The notes under the pieces: model-generated
Told to the model about the DNA's origin: nothing
The model's input: only the letters and a program-made list of their open reading frames with translations
The model's database searches: none
Source: Cyanophora paradoxa
Lineage: Eukaryota; Glaucocystophyceae; Cyanophorales; Cyanophoraceae
Assembly (NCBI GenBank): GCA_004431415.1
Contig: QPMI01000433.1
Span: 1-51,122, forward strand
DNA length: 51,122 nucleotides
Reading direction: 5' to 3'
Shown: positions 1-10,400 of the stretch, piece by piece
How positions within the stretch are numbered: the first letter of the stretch is position 1
Layout of the letters: every line of letters starts with the position of its first letter
Program-made: the position numbers and the translations under genes

Positions 1-3000
1 GCGTCGAGCATCTCTGGGCCGAAGGCGACGGCGTGTAGAGGGGGGTACGGCCCTCTGCGTCCGCCTCGCTGCGGGTGCGATTGCTGTGAGCTCGAGGCGG
101 AGAGGGTCGGGTCGGGGCGGGGCGGAGGGGAGGGCACTCGATGGCGGAGGGCGGGGCCGAGGCGGCGAATCGCACGGCGGTCAGGCGGAGGCCGAGGCGG
201 CACGCCTGCGCGAGCCGGCTCAGGGGCGGCTCCCGCCTACGAAACTCGACGCGACGGCGCCAGGGGAAAGGGATCATATGACTCGCCTCGCGCAGGGGGA
301 ACGCCTCATCGACGGGCCCGGGGTCGCCCTCGTCGTCGGCGCCAGCGTCCTTGCGACCTTGCACCCGTCTCTGCATGAGGAAGAGGGCCTCCGCCGCTTG
401 GTAGAGTTCTGAGACGGGGCTCTGGAGGTTGCCCGTCGCATTCGCGGGCTGGAGCTGCTCGAGAACCGAACGTCGACGCCCTCGCTCAAGGCGAGGTCCA
501 GGCACAGTCTGCAGAAGCAGGTGCACATGTCAGGAAGGGAAATTAAAGACTGCGCCCGCGAATTAGAAGCGGATCGCACCTGAAGTACTGCAGGAGGGCA
601 GTCGACGTCGGGCTCTTCATGGCATCCATGTAAGCGAAGTTCACCGTCGTCTGGACCCTGCACCAGCCTCATGATCAGGAGCCCCAAGGCCCTCCTAAAC
701 CCTAGGGCCTGCAGCGCACGTTTTCTTCCTTTCTTCCCGCTTGTTTTCCTGGATGTCTTTTGGGACGGGGTCTAGCCCCCTTCGCGCGCTGGCGTCGAGC
801 TCCCACTGCACCACCCACCTGCCGGCGCGTCAGCATGCGCAGAAGGGATTATGGCCCCAGTGGGGAAGGAGAATTCGAAAGCGGGGACGGACCGCTGAAA
901 TTCGAGCGCGCTCACGGCATTCCCCTGCTTTTTTCTTTAGAGCGGCTCCCTCCATCTGCAGTGCGTATGCTTACGGTGTCAGCGATGGAGGGCGTGGCGG
1001 GTACAGGGAAGCACGTGATGTAGAATCAATCCGCCCTCAAGCACCGCATCGCCCGCAAGGTCTCGCAGCATCTGATGGGGGATTTCGATAAATTTCCCAG
1101 CGATGCGAGAAAGTTTGATGACGAATATTTTAGAGCTCGAGCGTTCACGGGCCGCACCTGCAGTATGGCTGCGGGCTGGGATCACTGAAGCGGAAATCTT
1201 GGAGCATCCCGTTCGCCACTTCCGCCGCCTTGTTTTTGAGTTCGGACAGCTACGAGCACGTCAGATCTAGAGCCGCGCGCTTGCGATAGCTAGACCCGCG
1301 GAGCCCTCGAGCTCCCCCGCACCGTCTCTGCAGATGCCCGCTCGAAAGCGGCCCGCACGACCGGCTCGCTGCGCGATCGCACAGCAGCTTCCAGGGCCCA
1401 GAGTCCACAGTCGCGCCTTTCTCGATGAGGAGCAGCGCCAGAGGGAGGCCCAAAGGCGATTCCAGGGCGGCCTGCAGCGCGCGCGCGCGCCCTGCTCTCT
1501 CTGCCCCCGCGCCCGCGCGACGCCTCGCCATCTTGATCTCCCTTCCCTTCGTCGGGCAGCGCGCCCGCGTCCAGCAGAATGCGGGCCATTTCTATCGCCC
1601 TGCGCCGGGGGCCGCGCTCGAAGTGGTCCCGGAGCCCATCGAAAGCGAAAACAGAGAGCGCGCACTCGCGATCGTGACCGTCCGCCACCGGTACCCCTTC
1701 GGGAGGTTTGCCCCCGGACCTGGCACGACCGCTCGCACCGAATCGCAGAAGGCTCCGGCGCGCAGAAACGAGCTGTCGCACCGGCCGGCCCTCTCCTGCC
1801 CCCAGCCGCGTGGGAGGCACATTGCCGCCGCGAAAAGAGGCACGTCTTCAAGCCTAGGAGCCTTGGCGCCTTGGAGGGAAAAAGAGGGGCATGCGCCGAG
1901 CTCGAGGGCCATCCTGCAGCAAGGTGAATTTCGAAAGCCATCACACACGTGGAAGAGAGACGAAAGCACTTGAGAAACGGAATGTTGCGGCTAGAGACGG
2001 CCTTCGATATCGCGGCAGTTGTGTCGGCGTTCTTTGGCACGGCGTTCCCCGACTCCTTCAGCACTCTGCAAGAGTATGAATACGCGGGACAGCCTTTTTA
2101 GCTTAAAAACGGGAGATCTAGAGGCTTTGAGGCACCGCAAAAAGGTGGTCCCCTCTTCGCCACTGGTAGCCGCACGCGAAAAACAACTCTCCGTCGGGTC
2201 ACGGCTGCGTGCCTGCACCGGGGCGTTGGTGGCGTCAAAGGCGTCCGCGCCAGCCGCCAGCAGCAGCCTCGCGGCCGACTCGACAAAGGACGGCCCGTTC
2301 CGCCGCGCCGGCGCTTGATCGCGAGCTCCTGGCCAGGGTCTGGTAGAGGCAGCTCTGCCTGTCGCTCCCCTTGGCGTTCACAGCCTCCGCCAGCTTCGCC
2401 GAGGGGACTTTGTCCAGCAGAGCCCGCAGAAGGGCAGGTCTCCGCGCAGGACGGCCGTGTGCAGAGCGGAGCGACCTACGACTTGGTTGCGCGACTCCCA
2501 CGCCACCGCGATTGGATTCGTGGGGTCGGCCCCCAGCGCGAGGAGCGCGCGGGCCGACGCCAGCGCTGTGGCAGCTGTGCTGGAGGCCGCCAGGCCCAAT
2601 GCCGAGCTGTGCGAGAAACGGCCCGTGCCGGGCGGATCCGCTGGACGTCGACGCTCGGCTGTGCTCCGCGACGCACCAGCAGACGGACGAGCGGCGCCGA
2701 TCCAACAAGTGCAGCAAACTCGAGAGCAGAGGGTCCCGCCTTGGCTTGCATCTCTCGCTCCTCCCGTCCCCCGTTCTTGCCGCCTTGCATCCCGCCTTCC
2801 ACCTTGACCGCCGTCTGCTTGTCCTCCGGACCTAGCTCAGGATCCGGAGAAGCACCCAGGGCGACAAGGTGGGAGGAGTTTGCATCGGTTGTATGCACAG
2901 CACAATCGGAGCACGCCTCGCGCGGATCTGCCCCAGCATCGAGCAGCAGGGCTGCGCATCCGTAGTCGCCGGCTGCGCACGCTGCCACTAGCGGAGTTGT

Positions 3001-4305
3001 GGTAAACAGATGAGGGTTGCGACCAGGGCCAGGGCCGGGTTCCGAGATGCCGGCGACTCGGGCCGACGCGCGTGCACCCCGTTCTAGCAGAAGGCTGCTT
3101 GCGAGCTGAGTGTCGGTTTAAGGTAAGCTGCTCGTCGGAGCATCGCACCGGACGCAGTTGGCTGAGGCTGCGCGGGCCGCGAGGGCGAGGCAGATGTCCA
3201 AAAGCCGGCGGTGGTGCCGGGCACCAGTCGAGCAGCAACGTCTGCAAAAAGCTTCGTGAGAAAAGTGAAAAAAAGAGAGGGAAAGGAGGAGAGGGCGGGA
3301 AGGGGTCGACGGTTAAGGAATAGAATCCGAAATTTATGGGAAGCAGGAACCAGGAGAATGGGGTCTCCCTGGGCGGCCGCGATCTCGAGCGGGCTGCCGA
3401 GCCCCGCGTCGGGCTTCGGGGGGGGAGGGCAGCGCTCCAGGAGCAGCTTTGCGATGGCAGCACGCCCCTCCATCACGGCGAGCTCAGTGCCGAGCACTGC
3501 GCGAAGCGGCCCTGCAAAGAGAGAGATCGCAGCCGTCAGACCGGCCACGGGTTTCGCGCTCTAAAACAGGCAGCTTGCCCGCAAATCCGCGCCGTCGCAA
3601 CCCTGGCGTTGCAGTTGGCGGGCAGTCCGCCAGCGGTCAGGTGCCGTTCTACGCATGTGTGCTGCTTATAATTACCCGATCGAGAAGAAGAGAGACCACC
3701 TCCGCGCTGCCGGCTGCTGCCGCCGCCTCCAGCGCGCGCACTGCCACCTGCACAGGGATTCATTGCAATCGGAAGGGAGGGGCCATAAGCATGAACTGCA
3801 AGAGCGAGCCTCCTTCTCTCGTGCGCTTTTGAGCGGGACGTGGAGGAATCCTGGAATCGGTGCGCTCGCTTTGTCGGTGGTCGTGGGGTCCTTCTCGAAA
3901 CGCTCGAAGTCGTCGTCCCAGAGCCTCGGCGCGGCCCGGCGGAGGTCGATCTTCGCCGCGCAGGGCGTGTCGAGCTTCGCGCCAGCGTCCAGAAGCTCCA
4001 TCACGACCTCGACGTGGCCGCCCCCGGCGGCCGCATAGAGCGCAGTCCTGCAGTCGGATGCTGCGTCGACCCTTGCGCCAGCCCTTAGCAGGAATCTGCG
4101 GGGCCACTGATCATGAGACATGTAAATGCGAAACGTCCGCCGTGCGATCAACTGACTGCACGGAGGCCGTGTCACCCCTCTCAGCGGCGTGCAAGAGCGG
4201 GGGTGATCCATTCCAGGGCCAAGTGGCGGCGTTGCGGGCGGCGGGTACGCCCCTCTCCTCGAGAAACCTGAGCGGGGTGTCGGCTGGCGGATTCACGGTG
4301 GTGCA

Positions 4306-4372
<67 letters not shown>

Positions 4373-5377
4373 CCCCGGCCCCGGCCCCCTGATCGTACCT
4401 CACGGCGCGCTCGTGGGAAAGCAGCACGGCGCAACGGCTCAGCAATGTGCCACCGGCTCTGAGGCCGCTACTGACGACGGCGAGCGAGGCGACGTCTGCG
4501 CCCCGCTCCGCCAGCGCCAGGAAAGCGTCGACGTGCCCTGCCTCTGCAGCCTCCGATAGGGCGCTCCGCATCCGCTCGAGCTCCTCGTCCTCCGGATCCC
4601 GGCCAAGGGCCCGTGCACGTGCCTCCGATGGCGCAGGCGCGGGCGCGGGACACAGGGCTCCGATGTCTGCACCCAGATCGAGGAGGGCGCGGATGACTTC
4701 CACGTGCCCCGCTCGGGCGGCGGCATGCAGGGGCGACGCCTCTAGCTCCGGGTCCGGCGCGTCGACGTCGCCATCCCCCCGGTAGCCGTGCAAAGGGGCG
4801 CCCAGCTCGGCAAGCGCTCGCACAGCCCCCGCATGGCCGCACGCCGCCGCCAGGCGGATCAGCGACGTCAACTTGAGGTTCTTGCGGCCCGCGGTGCTCT
4901 CGAGCTCCTCCTGAAGGGGCGCAGCGCTAACCGGAGCGCTCACGTCGAGTCCCGCTGCCGCGAGGGCCCTGCGATCATAATTATATAAGCGAGCAGATGT
5001 TAGAAATACGTACGGTCATCAATCGACAGGCGGCAGCCGAGGACAGCGTGGCAGATCGCGCACCTCAGAACATCTACGGCGCCCGCCTCAGCTGCGGCGT
5101 GTCCAGCGGCGGAGAGCAGTTTTCGATATCGATCAGGAGGCGTGCTTGGGTCTGAATTCGCGAGAAGATCCCTGTGCGAGTGATTGGCGCCAGCGCGGCG
5201 GGCCGCTAATCAAAAGCTCAAGCAGCGGTACCTCATCCGAGACACGTCGCCTGCGGCTGCGGATCGGACGAAGCTGAGTCGCGCGTCCTCCTGTGCTGCA
5301 GCTGGCGACACCTTCGAGTCCGCCTCGTAGTCGGAAGGAACGTAGTCCGGGCTTTCCTCGGACTGCATCGATATCAT
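1..5377 (-). CDS. Large ankyrin-repeat protein, multi-exon, 3' end beyond the window
   Basis: Ankyrin repeats are protein-protein interaction scaffolds; no catalytic domain is seen, so the role is unknown. The start is an ATG at 5377 (MISMQSEESPDYV), followed by a GT...CAG intron from 5231 into an exon reading RDLLANSDPS, then a second intron ending TGATCGCAG and the continuation ALAAAGLDVS. Splicing keeps the ankyrin register across both joins. Further repeats are visible downstream: ASPLHAAARAGHVEVIRALL near 4,700, TALYAAAGGGHVEVVMELL near 4,000, SPLEIAAAQG near 3,370, ACAAGDYGCAALLLDAGADP near 2,940, RSALHTAVLRGDLPF near 2,440 and MARILLDAGALPDEG near 1,560. A further repeat (EGRTPLY, then AVAFGPEMLDA) sits at the extreme left edge, interrupted by a one-base loss, so the gene continues out of the window. 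One intron contains a 63-base C run. Frames shift repeatedly at short homopolymers. Confidence 0.8.
4308..4370. repeat. 63-bp uninterrupted C run inside an ankyrin-gene intron
   Basis: The plus strand is C at every position here and is followed by three CCGG-type CCCCGG units. On the gene (minus) strand it is a G run just after the donor GAG|GTACGATCAG. The downstream exon resumes with PADTPLRFLEERG. Its length in the assembly is probably unreliable. Confidence 0.9.
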
Positions 5378-5700
5378 AGTATCGCTGGACTGGCGCCGCG
5401 GCCGGCGTCCAGATCAGAGGAACCGGTGTTATGCGATGCTGGCGTCGCCTAGCTATATAGCGGCCTATATAGCTAGGCCTGCCGACTGCGCATGCATATC
5501 ACCGCAGCATCATGGCATATGCCGCGCTAGGCAGCTGAGGCAACCTCAGCCTGCCTAGGCCTCATTGTTTTTCTGCCGCAGTGCCTTGCTGAAATTAAAT
5601 TGGTGTCGACGTCTTGGAAACGATCTTATATATATACTATATGATAACTGTTTTATTGTGCACTGTAATTATAAGAATATAAGCAGTTGATCTTATCACC
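5378..5700. other. Upstream region of ankyrin gene 1, promoter not resolved
   Basis: No coding potential is seen. The stretch contains the palindromic word CTATATAGC/GCTATATAG near 5,451-5,485 and an A/T-rich patch with TATATATA at 5,628-5,645. These could serve as core promoter elements for the minus-strand ankyrin gene, but no start-site evidence exists in the sequence. Confidence 0.3.
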
Positions 5701-5719
5701 CCACCCCCTCAAGCCCCAC

Positions 5720-5960
5720 TCCTAGCCTGGAGCCGACCCCCCAGCCAGTGTCACCGACCGGCTGGCCGTCCGATAAAGCCGAAAAGGCTGGCCCGGCTGG
5801 TCAACAAATCGGGCGGCTGGGCCATGGCCAGCCTAAAAGTCCAAAACCAGCCAGCCAGCTGTTCGGCCGGGCCGCTGGCCAGTGCCCTAGTCGGCGCCGG
5901 CCCGGCGCCGGGCCGCCGGGCCGGGCCGGGCCGCCCGGCCGGTGGTCCGGCGGTGGATCG
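5720..5960. repeat. GGCTGG/CCAGCC-rich degenerate repeat
   Basis: This is dense in GCTGGCC, CCAGCCAGC and CGGCCGGGCC words, many mutually inverted. A similar stretch with the same words (GCCAGCCAGC, GGCCGCTGGCCAGT, GTGCCCT) occurs at 44,456-44,570, so it is a dispersed repeat. No ORF here has plausible coding character. Confidence 0.5.
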
Positions 5961-6242
5961 ATATCGCCGAGTCGGATCGATATCGGAGCCTCGGAGGTCC
6001 GACGGACTCCGGGAGGTCCCCGGGGAGGATCATCGTCGATTCATCGATATCCGATATGATCGCCCATTGATCGGGAGGATGATGCCGGCACCGGGCAGCC
6101 GGCGTCCGGACGGTCATGCCGCCATATGCATACTGTAGAACTAGTTAAATTAGTACAGGAAAATAATTAGTACTTTGCCAAAACTGCTTGTATGGGGCGG
6201 TAATATTGGGGGGTATACTGTATGGAACGACCTCTCAGCACG

Positions 6243-6313
6243 TAATTACCGCGGTACCAAATTACCGCGTTTTAACAAATTCTCGGCGCGGTAATTTGGT
6301 ACCGCGGTAATTA
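6243..6313. repeat. Perfect 27-bp inverted repeat with GCGGTAATT words
   Basis: The arms at 6243-6269 and 6287-6313 are exact reverse complements, built from TAATTACCGCGGTACC and AAATTACCGCG. They are separated by 17 bases. Related arms recur at 6922-6940 and 6957-6984. Such clustered palindromes suggest the terminal or subterminal repeats of a non-autonomous DNA transposon. Confidence 0.7.
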
Positions 6314-6361
6314 AGTGAGCGCGGTATTATAGTGCCACACCAGCGTACCGTACTACGGTAC

Positions 6362-6817
6362 TTAGGGTTCCGGGCCGAAATTTCGGCCAGCCGAAATTTC
6401 CGAAAGATTCCGAATTTTGGCCATGGGGGGTTGGGGACCTTCTGGCCAGTTCAGGGGGCCCTGAGGGGGGAAGGACTCCGGAGGAGCACGTGAGTGAGGC
6501 CCTAAGGGGCCCGGGCGCCGGGCGGCGGGCGCCGGGCGGCGGCGGCCGCGGCGCCGGCGGCCCGCGGGCCGGCACCAACTTGGGGTGCGCGCGCGGGGGC
6601 GGGAGTCGGGGACTGGCTAACTTCGTCCGTAGGCACTGCTAGACACACTAGTAGGCCGTCTGTCTTGGATTAAAGGGGACTGTGCATGTTATTAAGACTA
6701 GTACTTCCGGAGGGCAGGGACATACCGAAATTTCGGCCGAATTTCGGCGAATTTCGGCGGGCCGATTTCGAAATTCGGCGCTCTAAAATCCGAATTTCCA
6801 AAATTCGGCAACCCTAA
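6362..6817. mobile_element. Candidate non-autonomous DNA transposon (hAT-like MITE)
   Basis: The left end reads TTAGGGTTCCGGGCCGAAAT; the right end, reverse complemented, reads TTAGGGTTGCCGAATTTT. The arms continue with CCGAAATTTCGG-type words. Ends starting TAGGG with roughly 450 bp length and no ORF fit a hAT-type MITE. The word CTACGGTAC occurs just left of the element and again four bases beyond the right end. It is not exactly adjacent and the region is rich in TACGG words, so the target duplication is unproven. Confidence 0.4.
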
Positions 6818-6881
6818 AGTCTACGGTACGGTCGCGTACGGTCAGCGTCGGTCACCGGGTAGGCCGGGGTAGCTATAGCTA

Positions 6882-7141
6882 CTACCGTAGACGACTTATA
6901 TACCGCGCTGACTTAACTACTGCGCTACCAAATTACCGCGCTCAAAATTGTTATAACGCGGTAATTTAAAAAAATTGGTAGCGCGGTAATTGTCTTTTGC
7001 TTAGATTTGCTAACACTTTTTGTATGACCGTACCCCAAATTGATGAAAACGCGCTAATTTGGTGCCGCGCTAAAGCGCCTACCGGCGCCGAAATTTTAGA
7101 ACGGGTAATATGTGGGGCGGTATTTAAGTCGTCTACGGTAG
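6882..7141. repeat. 25-bp near-perfect inverted repeat enclosing palindromic AT-rich DNA
   Basis: The arms at 6882-6906 and 7117-7141 (CTACCGTAGACGACTTA...) differ at one position when one is reverse complemented. The enclosed 210 bp contains a second stem (6922-6940 with 6957-6984) of the GCGGTAATT family. Short ORFs here show no recognisable domain. Nothing else is seen from 7142 to 7490 except TACGTAC-rich simple sequence and many palindromic hexamers. Confidence 0.6.
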
Positions 7142-7490
7142 CTAGGCGTGCCACGGTGCACGTATACGGTATACCGTTTATCCACTTTATAATTACCGTA
7201 CGCGTACGCGTACCGGTAGTACCGTTACTACCGTAGTACGTAGTACGTACGTGTTCAGAAGCTTGAGCCTTGAGCAATTGCGCGAAGGAGGCCTAGGGCC
7301 GCGGTTCGCGCATGCGGATCATGATCATCGGATTTCGATCGCCGGCGCGGCCGCGGGCCTTCGCGGCCGCCGGGTCGGTCTCGCCGCGGCCGTCTAGATC
7401 TTTAAATTTGCACTTCAAGGCTTGAACGTCAATTTAGCGCTAGCTATAGAACGGCTTCGACCAGCAGCGCGCTAGCGCGCTCTTAGATCG

Positions 7491-10400
7491 ATGGGCAACG
7501 TGATCGGCGATCCAATGGCGGGGCGGCAGAAGAAGCCCCAGGGGCCCCCGTCCCCGCCGCCGGTCGTTCTGGCGGCCGTCGCTGGCGATGAGGACGAAGT
7601 CAGGTACGCGACTGGACTCCGGGAGCTCGTATCTGCTCTGCACCACGGCCACGTGCACATCGAGAGCGTTAACGTTAAAACAGGCGGCTGCTGGCGGTGG
7701 CGTGCGCAGAGGCGGAAACCATTGATCCCGAGGCGGCTGCGAAGGCTGCCGCGGATGAGGCGCGGTACGTACATACGCTCTATGGATTCGTTGCTCTAGA
7801 TCTGCCAGGCTGCACCAGACCAACGTTAGCCAATCGTGGTGCAGGAAGCAGATGGACGGCGCTGGCCCTGACACAACAATTCCCATGATGGATTTGGCCG
7901 CTCGCATGGCCGCTACTCAAGCACGGTGCGCGCCGCGCGTCTTGAGATCCTGCTCAGCGGCCGCTCCACGCGCTGGCGATCCGCGCGCGCGCACCCTATA
8001 GCTAGCGCTCCAGCTTGGCGGCCGACGATGACAGCGCAGGGAGACGGCCGAGACCGCAAGGGCAGCCATCTTCGGAGATATATTGGCAGCCTCCGCGCGC
8101 TTCTGCAGCCTCTCGCTGGTCAAGTGTGCACGTGCTATCAGAGGAAGCTTAAGAATTTGCTTAGAGCTCGAGGCGGATCCGGAGCTGAGCGCCGCGAATT
8201 CGAATGCGCAGGCACGTCCTGGAGACCATTCCAGAGCTGCGGAAGCCAGTGCAGGCGCCGGATGCACACACGGAGCTGCATTGGGTATGGTAGCCTTGAA
8301 TGGGGCGCAAAATCCCTGCTGGCTGCGGCGCGTGCGCGGCGGCCGAGGGCGGGCGGACGGACGTCCTGAAGCACCTCCTGTCGCTTCCCGACGCTCGGTC
8401 GACGTCCAGGCAGCCTTTCGATCATCCCGACGTCCTTACCCACGCTATCCACGGCGGCTCGATGCCCGTCGTCCGGTTCGTCCACCGACGCGCTGTGCCG
8501 CGCGCGTCATGATCATTTATCCAGCGCGCCAAATTAAATCCCCCGCACGTGCACAGCTTTCTGCTGGAGGAACGTAACGTGAATGCTGCACGCTGGGCGC
8601 CCGTGCCAGCGTTCCTCGCTCGCAGGTGCGCCGTGAGCGAAGACGCGAAGAAGCTCAAGATATTCTCGTCCGCCAACTGCTTCGTGGACTCCGTCGAACT
8701 CCCGTGCGCCGCGCAGCGGCCGCCACGCACATCCCGTCGTTTCACGCACCCCCGGCCCGCAGCGTGCCCATCTGGCATCTTTTGAAAGAAGACATCGCCA
8801 GTTTACACGAGCGCAATTATCCCCTCGACACGGCAGCATGGCGCGGCCACATCGAAATCCTCCGGTCCGCACTTGCGCCTCGCTCGGGCCCACTAGTACT
8901 AGTACTGGGCCAACCATTGAATTCTCATGATCAGCCGTCGACGCGTGAATTTTCTGTATCGCAGGATGCTTTTAGACGCTGGGGAATGGGACGCGAAAGC
9001 GAACGCAAAGAGAGCATATTCCGCCAAGACTTACGGCATCAAATATGCCTTCTGCGCTGCAGCGATTCACGGTCGAGTCGACGCATGCAGGCATGCATTC
9101 GATATCATGGTTTTTCGGAACCTGATTATGATACCTTTCAATTGCAAGATCAGTGATATTGACGTGCTGTGGCGCAGGCTCCTGGTTTCGGTGGCCGGTG
9201 GTCTACCCGAATTCGAATTCCAATTGCAATCTCATCATGACAAGCTTATCCGGATCTGCGCGGCACTGGGACAGCTGGGCTCTCTTCGGTGCGCGTGCGC
9301 ATGCGGCCACCCATTACCGATGAGCGATTGTTCGTCTTGTGATCGGATGTGCTCGAACTTCGGAAGGTACCTGGTGGGACGAGTTGCAATTGGCGGCCGC
9401 TGCTGGCAGCGACGAGCTTCATCTAGCAATGCTTTGGGCTGTGCGCGCAGGGCACGCGGACTGCCTGCGATTCTTCGTGGAACACGGAGCGCCTCTGAGC
9501 TCCTCCAAGGCGAGCAGGCTGGCAAGATATCGATCTCCCCGCACATGTGCATCGTCGATTCCTTCTCTCAGAATAAGAACAGAGCCGACCACAACTGGAC
9601 GGTGTCAACCAATCCGGATCCCATGTACGGAGAGCCGAGGGACTTGATGCAGGCGGCGGGGTCAGCCGCCAGTCCCGAGTGCCTGCGGCTGGTCTGTCCA
9701 GCGCGAATTTCGAAGGCCGTGCGCCTCCGCCGGCACGAGAGCCCACTCTCCCTCTTCTACCTCAGATCGCCGAGCTGGATGCAGCCGCCTTCGAAAACGG
9801 GCGGGACGAGGCGCTGCTGCGGGCGGCCGCCGCGAAGCCCCCCCTGCGGGGCCCCGACCGGCGAGCGGAGGCCGTGCGGTTGCTCCTCGATCTCGGGGCC
9901 GGGATCGGCGACCCCGCCCTCTTCGACCCGTCCCGGCCCGTGCGGCACCGGTGCCTCCACACCCCCCTCCACGCCGCATGCGCCCAGGCCCGCACCCCCC
10001 ATCCGCATTCCTGTCATCGATGTCGTTCTTCTGACGTCCGGGCAGCTGGAGCCTAACCTCGACGTGATCCGGTGGGCTCCTCGCGATCGCCACCCCGACC
10101 TGCGCATGCTGCAGCCGCAGCTGCCGCTCGCCGCTGACTTCGGGAGTGTCGAGCAGGCTGCTCATTGAGGCGAAGAGCGACCTCTCCGCTCTGGACAAGG
10201 GGGGACGCACGCCCCTTCATGCCGCCGCCGCCCTGAATTCCGTGGCGCTCGTCCGGTCAGTTCGCGATCGGCCTGCAGCTGCTTGCGCAACCGAAAGTCC
10301 CAATTGCAACCGATGCTTCTTGCCATGGCGCGGTCGCAGCGCGCTGCTGGACGCCGGGGCGGACCCCGACGGATCCGGAGCTCGAGCCGGGCGAAAGGCA

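Noticed and set aside
1334-1973. Long plus-strand ORFs across 1.3-2.0 kb and 2.3-3.0 kb
   Set aside because: They are shadows of the minus-strand ankyrin exons, with no ankyrin or other motif in those frames.
6966-7277. 103-codon minus-strand ORF in the palindromic repeat region
   Set aside because: It is rich in repeat-derived words, overlaps both arms of the inverted repeat and shows no domain or splice context.
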